NCBI GenBank assembly: GCA_937995505.1
Contig: CALKJV010000118.1
Location: forward strand, 1-10,843
From: an uncultured Bacteroidia bacterium
Lineage (GTDB): Bacteria; Bacteroidota; Bacteroidia; SpSt-205
DNA: 10,843 nt
Reading direction: 5' to 3'
The position numbers and the translations under genes are program-made. Numbering within the stretch: position 1 is the stretch's first letter; each line of letters begins with the position of its first letter. Under the pieces are notes generated by a model that saw nothing but the letters and a program-made list of their open reading frames with translations, did no database searches and was not told where the DNA came from. Below, in pieces: positions 5,917-10,843 of this stretch.

Positions 5917-6291
5917 TCAGTCGTGCTCGTAGGGAGAGGGGGCTTCTACTTCGCCGACGAGGTAGAAGGCAGTGGGGGAGTTGGCAGCGCTGCTCAGCAC
6001 GGTGAAGGTTTTGCGTTGGCGGCCGACCTTTCCTGCGGTGTTGAAGGAGACCTCTACGGCGGTGGTCTCGTTGGGTGCCAAAGAGCGCTTCTCTACGGAG
6101 ACCACGGAGCAGCTACAGCTGGGTTTGACCTCTTGCAGCTGGATGGGGGTACTGCCGGCATTGATGAGGCGGAATTGAGCTTTCACGAGCGTGCCTTGCG
6201 CTACCCGTCCGAAGCTCTGCTCGGCCGGCTCTACCTTTAGAAGGGCCTGCGCCCATGTCAGACCCAGTATCAAGACAGTAAGGTATCGCAT
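5917..6291 (-). CDS. DUF1573 secreted protein
   Basis: This is a 124-residue exported protein consisting of one DUF1573 domain, an immunoglobulin-like beta-sandwich family abundant in Bacteroidota with no established biochemical function. Residues 1-16 form a signal peptide ending at TWAQA. The domain shows the typical order: EQSFGRVAQG (24-33), KAQFRLINAGSTPI (37-50), the CSC pair in VKPSCSCSVV (C59, C61), LAPNETTAVEVSFNTAGKVG (71-90), and a closing LVGEV strand. The two cysteines may form a disulfide or bind metal; that is inference. I start at ATG 6291 because it opens the signal peptide; a TTG at 6312 would add seven non-conserved residues. It lies 24 bases after the histidine kinase stop, so the two may be cotranscribed. 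A one-mismatch -7-like sequence, GATTTTTG, lies at 6310-6317. Confidence 0.88.
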   Translation of the reverse strand: MRYLTVLILGLTWAQALLKVEPAEQSFGRVAQGTLVKAQFRLINAGSTPIQLQEVKPSCSCSVVSVEKRSLAPNETTAVEVSFNTAGKVGRQRKTFTVLSSAANSPTAFYLVGEVEAPSPYEHD

Positions 6292-6315
6292 ACTTTCAGA
6301 GTGAAGTAGCAAAAA

Positions 6316-7188
6316 TCATGCACAAGCAGGCAGCGTAAACACAAATCGGGTCCCCTTATCCACTTGGCTTTCCACAAAGATAGACTGGCCGTGGGCCTCT
6401 AAGAGCTCTTTCACGATAGAAAGGCCCAGACCCGTGCCACCACTCTGCCGAGAACGGCTCTTATCTACCCGATAGAAGCGATCAAAGATCCGCGGTAAGT
6501 GTTCCGCCGGAATGCCATAGCCTTCGTCTTGTATAGCTATTTTGACACTTTTCTGGTCTCGGGTAAGCTCCCATGATACGGAGACGGTGCGCCCTTCAGG
6601 GCTGTATTGGATAGCGTTTTCCAAGAGGTTTTTGAAGATTTTTCGCAGGGCGAGGGGGTCCGCTTCTACGGCCAGATCTTGGAGGTGATGCGGGGGGTTG
6701 CGCAAGGCGATTTGCTTGGTGCGGGCGAGGGGTTCCAGTTCGCTCCAAACCTCCTCTAAGAGGGGATACAGAGGGGTAGCTTCGGGCTGGATGGGCCAGC
6801 CCCCGCTTTGAATCTGCGCAAGGAGAAGGGTGTCTTGTACGAGAGCGTTCATCCGGTGCACCTGTGCCAGGGCCTTTTCTAGAAAAGGCAGTAGCACTTG
6901 AGAGTCCTTCCAAGCGCCTTGTACGAGCGTATCTAAGTATCCGAGTACGATAGCTAAGGGGGTTTTGAGTTCGTGAGAAAGCGCAGCTAAAAAGGCCTGC
7001 TGCGCATAGGTAGCAGCCTCTCCTTGTTGGAGCCGGCTTTGGAGGGTAGCGATGGCGCGTTCCCAGTCGGCTGTGCCGAGCTTTTCGTGAAGGGCCCTTT
7101 CTAAGCGACGCCTCCGCCACCGCTCCCATATCCCCCAGCTTAGGGCCCCTGCGGCTAAAATTCCTACAATACCACAGAGAAAGCTCAT
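6316..7188 (-). CDS. Sensor histidine kinase without a sensor domain
   Basis: This 290-residue histidine kinase has an unusually short input region. One N-terminal membrane span (about 3-21) is followed by an Arg-rich cytoplasmic junction and a short coiled stretch. The HisKA dimerisation domain carries the H-box SHELKTPLAIVLGYLD, with phospho-acceptor H72. The HATPase domain shows the N box LLENAIQYSPEG (N191), the G1 box DEGYGIP (D221), the F-box-like RIFDRFYRVD and the G2 box GGTGLGLSIVKE (about 250-261). The layout resembles a stripped-down PhoR-type kinase. No periplasmic, PAS or HAMP domain is present, so the stimulus must come through the membrane segment or a partner. No response regulator gene is in the window. 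It lies 95 bases after the SPFH gene, without a TAnnTTTG element of its own, so it may be read through from there. Confidence 0.93.
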   Translation of the reverse strand: MSFLCGIVGILAAGALSWGIWERWRRRRLERALHEKLGTADWERAIATLQSRLQQGEAATYAQQAFLAALSHELKTPLAIVLGYLDTLVQGAWKDSQVLLPFLEKALAQVHRMNALVQDTLLLAQIQSGGWPIQPEATPLYPLLEEVWSELEPLARTKQIALRNPPHHLQDLAVEADPLALRKIFKNLLENAIQYSPEGRTVSVSWELTRDQKSVKIAIQDEGYGIPAEHLPRIFDRFYRVDKSRSRQSGGTGLGLSIVKELLEAHGQSIFVESQVDKGTRFVFTLPACA

Positions 7189-7283
7189 TTGGCTAAAATG
7201 CGTTGTGCGCGTGCTTTGAGCTACTTAGCGGGTAGGGGCATGTTTTTCTCTAAGCCGAGAGGGCCATGTAATCGCTTTCTCTT

Positions 7284-8312
7284 TTAGAGGCGGCTGAGCA
7301 GCTCTTTCTTTTTGGCTTCAAATTCCTCTTCGGTGAGGATGCCGGCGTTTTTGAGTTCGGCGAGCTCTTTGAGGGTGGAGAGGATTTGGGCGCGCTCCTC
7401 GGCGGAAGGGGCCTTAGAGGGGTTAGAGGACTGCTGCTGCACTTCTCGCGCCATTTGTAGACCCAGGCTCATCTCCAAGGCAGAGCGGGCCAGGCCTGCG
7501 CCTCCCCCTTCCCCGCCTTTCTCCATAGCTTGCCCCGCCTGAAACTGCAAAAATCGCCCCATGTCTTCTACCTCTTGGGAGAGATTGGCCTTCTTCCGCA
7601 AGCGGCGCAGCTCCAGATCCTGCTCCAGCAGCTGCTTCTGGATCTCTTCTGGAAGGGTCACACTCTCTACCAAAAAGCGCGTGAGAGTGATGCCTACCCG
7701 TTCAAATTCTGGCTGCAGGATCGGTAAAAGCACATCGCCGAGCTGGTTAGCTTGGGCGTTGATTTCGGCGATGCTGCGGCCAGAGTCTTTTAGGGCTTGC
7801 GAGAAGCGCGTAACTACCAAGCTTCGGAAGCCCCCCTCCAAAAACTCCTCTATCGTAACGACCGGATCCGTACCAGCAAACTCTCGGAAAAAGAGTGCGG
7901 CCTCTTTGACCTTCATAGCAAAGGTGCCGAAAGCTCGGAGAGGGACGAGGCTCAGCTCGGGGTCTTGGACGGGGATAGGCTGCTGTGTGCCCCAGCGGAG
8001 GTTCTGAAACTCCCGCGTGCTGACGAAATACACATCTACCTTGAAGGGCGAGTTGAAGCCGTACTTCCAACCGCGCAGGTCGCTAAGGATGGGCATATTG
8101 CGGGTCGTCAGCTCGTGGCGTCCCGGCCCATAGACGTCGGCGATTTTACCCTCATTGATGAGGAGAGCTACTTGAGATTCTCGCACCGTAAGCTGGGCCC
8201 CCATCTTGATCTCGCGGTCCTCGTCAGGGAATTTCCAAATAATCGTGTCGCGCGTCTCATCTACCCACTCAATGATCTCAATAAACTGCCGGCGCAGGAA
8301 GGAGAGTACCAT
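7284..8312 (-). CDS. SPFH-domain protein of the YdjI type with C-terminal SHOCT motif
   Basis: This 342-residue protein resembles Bacillus subtilis YdjI, an SPFH-family protein sometimes labelled 'virion core protein-like'. The shared N-terminal pattern is visible: FIEIIEWVDETRDTIIWKFP (10-29), an REIKMGAQLTVRESQVALL strand region (33-51), GWKYGFNSPF (81-90) and TREFQNLRWGTQQPI (99-113). A long helical part follows at about 150-290, with a Gly-rich break at 266-273. Residues 312-342 form a SHOCT motif (LKELAELKNAGILTEEEFEAKKKELL). No membrane span is seen. In B. subtilis, YdjI is encoded with pspA and ydjGH and linked to membrane-stress protein PspA; no pspA is present here, so that role is inference. 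The start is ATG 8312, with TACCTTTG 4 bases upstream. It begins 18 bases after the TonB receptor stop. Confidence 0.88.
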   Translation of the reverse strand: MVLSFLRRQFIEIIEWVDETRDTIIWKFPDEDREIKMGAQLTVRESQVALLINEGKIADVYGPGRHELTTRNMPILSDLRGWKYGFNSPFKVDVYFVSTREFQNLRWGTQQPIPVQDPELSLVPLRAFGTFAMKVKEAALFFREFAGTDPVVTIEEFLEGGFRSLVVTRFSQALKDSGRSIAEINAQANQLGDVLLPILQPEFERVGITLTRFLVESVTLPEEIQKQLLEQDLELRRLRKKANLSQEVEDMGRFLQFQAGQAMEKGGEGGGAGLARSALEMSLGLQMAREVQQQSSNPSKAPSAEERAQILSTLKELAELKNAGILTEEEFEAKKKELLSRL

Positions 8313-8316
8313 GCAG

Positions 8317-8324
8317 CAAAGGTA
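8317..8324 (-). promoter_or_regulatory. -7 promoter element before the SPFH gene
   Basis: The minus strand reads TACCTTTG, an exact TAnnTTTG match, 4 bases before ATG 8312. It sits between the TonB receptor stop (8331-8333) and the SPFH start, so its upstream promoter region lies inside the receptor coding sequence. It is the same octamer as at infC. Confidence 0.5.
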
Positions 8325-8330
8325 AACTTT

Positions 8331-10843
8331 TTAGGGTTTGGGCGGCGAGCTGCTGAAGCTCCAGTTGAGGCCGGCGAAGATTTGCCGGGGGGGGAGGTAG
8401 CGAGCGGGATTGGTGGGGGGAGGACCGCTGTCTAAGGGATTGGGGAATTTGGGGTCGCGCCAGCTGATAGGCACATCATCTGGAAACTCATACGCGCGGC
8501 CAGTGACGGGATTGATAATGGCAGCGTTTTTCCAGCTAAGGAGGTTGCGCACTTCTATAAAGAGCGAGAGGCGTTCTTTCCATAGGCTGCGGGTGAGCCG
8601 TAGGTCAATCCAGCGCCAGGGGCTACCGATGGCGGTATTGGGGGGGCCGTCTACAGCTTCGTAGATAGGGCGGCCCGAGAAATCATCTGTACCCCGCAGT
8701 ACAAATGGCGTGTACCGCAAGCCCGATTTCCATGTGAGCGAGGCGAAAAATGTCCAGTCCCGCAAAAGCGCATTTGTAGACCAGGCCGGCGGCGATTTGA
8801 GTATGCTCCACAGCTTGATATCCCAAGGCCGGTCCCAGGCTAAGAAGAATTCCTCATTCGCACTGGTGCGGCCTCCCTGACGGATTTGCAGCACCGACTC
8901 TAAGGCGGAGTTGGATTTGCCAGTAGCGACCTGGTAGGTCACAGAAGCGGCTGCGGTAAGCCAGGTTCCGATGCGCTTCTGGAGAAAGACATCTACGCCC
9001 CGTACCCGGGCATAGTCTAAGTTAACGGCGTAGATGCGCTCTGTGAAGCGGCCGGTGCGGTCACGGATGGTGATGACGCGGTTTACGATGAAGTCAAACT
9101 TATCATTGTAGAAGGCGCTGGATTGGAGGCTCCAGCCGCGCCCGAGGTTGGCTTTGATGCCGATCTCGTAGCCGACATTGACTTCGGGGTTGAGGTTGGG
9201 GTTTCCGAGGTTAGCGAGGAAGGATCGGTCTTGGTAGAAAGGGTCTAAGCCTGCATACACAAATCTCGGATGCGGTAGGCGTGTGGTGTGGCCGTAATTG
9301 AAAAATAGCACGAGATTATCGGTTACGGGGAAAGAGACTCGCAGGCGAGGGAGGAATCGCGCTTTGTATCGGCGCCCTAAGAGAAGCCAGGTCTGCTTGC
9401 GGTATTGCTCGCGCACTACATCTAAGATGGGAGCGCGAGGGTCTTCTATCGCTTGATCCACGAAGCGTCCCGGCGCCCAGTAGGTAAGGCGGGCCCCGAG
9501 GCTCGCTACAATGCCCTTGTAGCGGATGCGATCCTCAAAGAAGAATCCCCCTGTCGCAGGCCGTACTCGCCAGATGTCATTGCTGCTGCCGATACGGTTA
9601 GAGGCATATACCGTGCCGTCATCTAACCGAATAGGCGCGCCTACCCAAGGCCGAGTCACATCAATCCACTGGTAATACTGCTCGCGGTGTTCTAAGCCTA
9701 AGATGAAGAAGTGCGCAGGTTTTTTCGGCTGGTAGGTGAACTTGACCTTGAAGGTGTACTCCTCGGCGAAGTGGTCGTGCCAGAGCGTGGCAATGCCGCC
9801 ATTATTGAAGAGGCCGGGGCCGGGGTTGACATACACGATGCTATCACCGGGGTTGTATATGGTTACAGGGTCAGTCACGATAGAAGCAGGGTCGTAAATC
9901 TGTCGTATTACCGAGTCGCGGAAAGGTCGGCCATTAGCGTCTGCCCGCAAGTTCACAAAGAGTCGGCTGACCGTAAGCTCGCCCGTCCATACCCGAGATA
10001 GGATGCGGCGCAGCTTGAGGATAGTGAGGTTAGAGCGGTGGGTATAGGTATTGGCGTTGTCGGGCTGGAGAGCAAAGAGATGCTGAAAGCCCGGCACCAT
10101 GATTTGGTCGCTACCGATGATTTGGAGGGAGCGCGTGTTTTGATTGATATTGAGGCTCTGCTGCAAGCTAAGGCTCAGGCTTGTACGAGGGTCAAGGCGA
10201 TAGACCCATTTGGCGGTGCCTGACCATTTATTGTCTTGGCGTGGGGCGAAAAATTCACTTTTGGTGGGGCTACCGAAGGGGCGGCTGAGGAGCTTGTAGA
10301 GGGGGTCTTGGTCGGTGGTTCCTTCTAGGAGGCTGCTGTAAAGCTGATTGGCGGTTACGCCGAAGTACTCATCGGTAAGCCGTAAGTCAAAGCTGCCGAA
10401 AAAGGTAAGGCGGGGTTTACCGAGGCTGTCTTTCCATAGGGGGCCGCCCGCAGCGATATTGAAGATATCGGTATTCCATCCTTCGGAGCGCAGCAAGCCG
10501 CCCAGCTGGTCGCGCATGTATCGGCCTGCTATGCGCCAGCGGTCGCCGCCTTCTTTGAGACGCACCGAGACTACCCCTGAGGTGCCATCCCCGTACTCTG
10601 CATCCGTACCGCCTGTGATAACCTCCAGCTCTTCAATAGCGACCTGGGATACCTCTACGCCGAAGCCGGTACCGGCCAGCGGGTCTTGGGCATTTACGCC
10701 TTCAATCACATACTGGGTCTCATAGACTCGCCCCCCCCGAATCTGTATGCCATCTAAGGTCTGTGCTACGCCAGGTAGGAGGGTCGCCATAGTTTGTACA
10801 TCTACGGCGGTAGTTTGGGTGATTTCGTCGCCGGTAACTTTCA
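8331..10843 (-). CDS. TonB-dependent outer-membrane receptor (5' end outside window)
   Basis: This is a TonB-gated outer-membrane transporter; 836 codons are visible and the frame stays open to the edge, so the signal peptide, any carboxypeptidase-like N-terminal domain and part of the plug are missing. The visible part opens in the plug (VTGDEITQTTAVDVQTM...), followed by GIQIRGGRVYETQYVIEGVNAQDP and AIEELEVITGGTDAEYGDGTSGVVSV. These are the standard plug signatures of Bacteroidota receptors. The rest is a long beta-barrel with aromatic-rich alternating strands, including NLGNPNLNPEVNVGYEIG, typical of barrel strands in this family. The last strand, RQIFAGLNWSF, is followed by eight residues (SSSPPKP after F). 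There is no SusD-like gene downstream, so a polysaccharide role is not supported; the substrate is unknown. Confidence 0.93.
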   Translation of the reverse strand, partial: KVTGDEITQTTAVDVQTMATLLPGVAQTLDGIQIRGGRVYETQYVIEGVNAQDPLAGTGFGVEVSQVAIEELEVITGGTDAEYGDGTSGVVSVRLKEGGDRWRIAGRYMRDQLGGLLRSEGWNTDIFNIAAGGPLWKDSLGKPRLTFFGSFDLRLTDEYFGVTANQLYSSLLEGTTDQDPLYKLLSRPFGSPTKSEFFAPRQDNKWSGTAKWVYRLDPRTSLSLSLQQSLNINQNTRSLQIIGSDQIMVPGFQHLFALQPDNANTYTHRSNLTILKLRRILSRVWTGELTVSRLFVNLRADANGRPFRDSVIRQIYDPASIVTDPVTIYNPGDSIVYVNPGPGLFNNGGIATLWHDHFAEEYTFKVKFTYQPKKPAHFFILGLEHREQYYQWIDVTRPWVGAPIRLDDGTVYASNRIGSSNDIWRVRPATGGFFFEDRIRYKGIVASLGARLTYWAPGRFVDQAIEDPRAPILDVVREQYRKQTWLLLGRRYKARFLPRLRVSFPVTDNLVLFFNYGHTTRLPHPRFVYAGLDPFYQDRSFLANLGNPNLNPEVNVGYEIGIKANLGRGWSLQSSAFYNDKFDFIVNRVITIRDRTGRFTERIYAVNLDYARVRGVDVFLQKRIGTWLTAAASVTYQVATGKSNSALESVLQIRQGGRTSANEEFFLAWDRPWDIKLWSILKSPPAWSTNALLRDWTFFASLTWKSGLRYTPFVLRGTDDFSGRPIYEAVDGPPNTAIGSPWRWIDLRLTRSLWKERLSLFIEVRNLLSWKNAAIINPVTGRAYEFPDDVPISWRDPKFPNPLDSGPPPTNPARYLPPRQIFAGLNWSFSSSPPKP

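Noticed and set aside
6375..6382. Minus-strand TATCTTTG matching the -7 consensus
   Set aside because: It lies inside the histidine kinase coding region with no gene start at the right distance, so it is taken as chance, as is the copy at 9095-9102.
6596..7129. A 177-codon minus-strand frame overlapping the histidine kinase
   Set aside because: It is out of frame with a complete kinase gene on the same strand and contains no domain signal.
7189..7283. Gap between the SPFH gene and the histidine kinase as a terminator or promoter
   Set aside because: Only a weak four-base stem near 7250 and no TAnnTTTG element were found; neither supports a call.
7797..8435. A 212-codon open frame on the + strand
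   Set aside because: It is antisense to the SPFH gene and the end of the TonB receptor, both well-supported by family motifs; composition looks like a mirror of those genes.

Overview
The window is a densely packed stretch of bacterial chromosome, moderately GC-rich by eye. It most likely comes from a member of the Bacteroidota or a close relative. The evidence is a large TonB-dependent receptor of the type common in that phylum, a DUF1573 protein, TlpA-like thioredoxins with short signal peptides, no Shine-Dalgarno sequences, and copies of the Bacteroidota -7 promoter element TAnnTTTG at gene starts. Several proteins look like those of hot-spring lineages, but I cannot place the organism below phylum.

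Left part (1-2488): nuoB, the N2-cluster subunit of complex I, overlaps an RluA-type pseudouridine synthase gene on the + strand. Facing them on the - strand are two overlapping thioredoxin-fold genes, a TlpA-like protein followed by a peroxiredoxin-like protein. Divergent from the TlpA-like gene is a short remnant (2273-2488) of what looks like a multi-pass membrane glycosyltransferase. It keeps its promoter, start codon and N-terminus but has lost its body.

Middle (2544-5890): pheT, the phenylalanyl-tRNA synthetase beta chain, is followed 4 bases later by nuoA. NuoA has a Pro/Ala/Ser-rich tail that runs antisense into infC (translation initiation factor IF-3), so the two convergent genes share 221 bp. 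Neither rpmI/rplT nor the other nuo genes lie next to these genes.

Right part (5917-10843), all on the - strand: reading in the direction of transcription, a large TonB-dependent receptor (start outside the window), an SPFH/YdjI-like protein with a C-terminal SHOCT motif, a small histidine kinase without a sensor domain, a DUF1573 secreted protein, then infC.

The most interesting signal is a recurring start architecture. At six transcription-unit starts (nuoB, the TlpA-like gene, the remnant, pheT, infC, SPFH) an exact TAnnTTTG lies only 4-7 bases before an ATG or GTG start codon. If these are -7 boxes, transcription would begin at or within a few bases of the start codon, meaning leaderless mRNAs. 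A seventh copy at the left edge predicts a leftward gene just outside the window. I saw no rRNA, tRNA, CRISPR array or insertion sequence.
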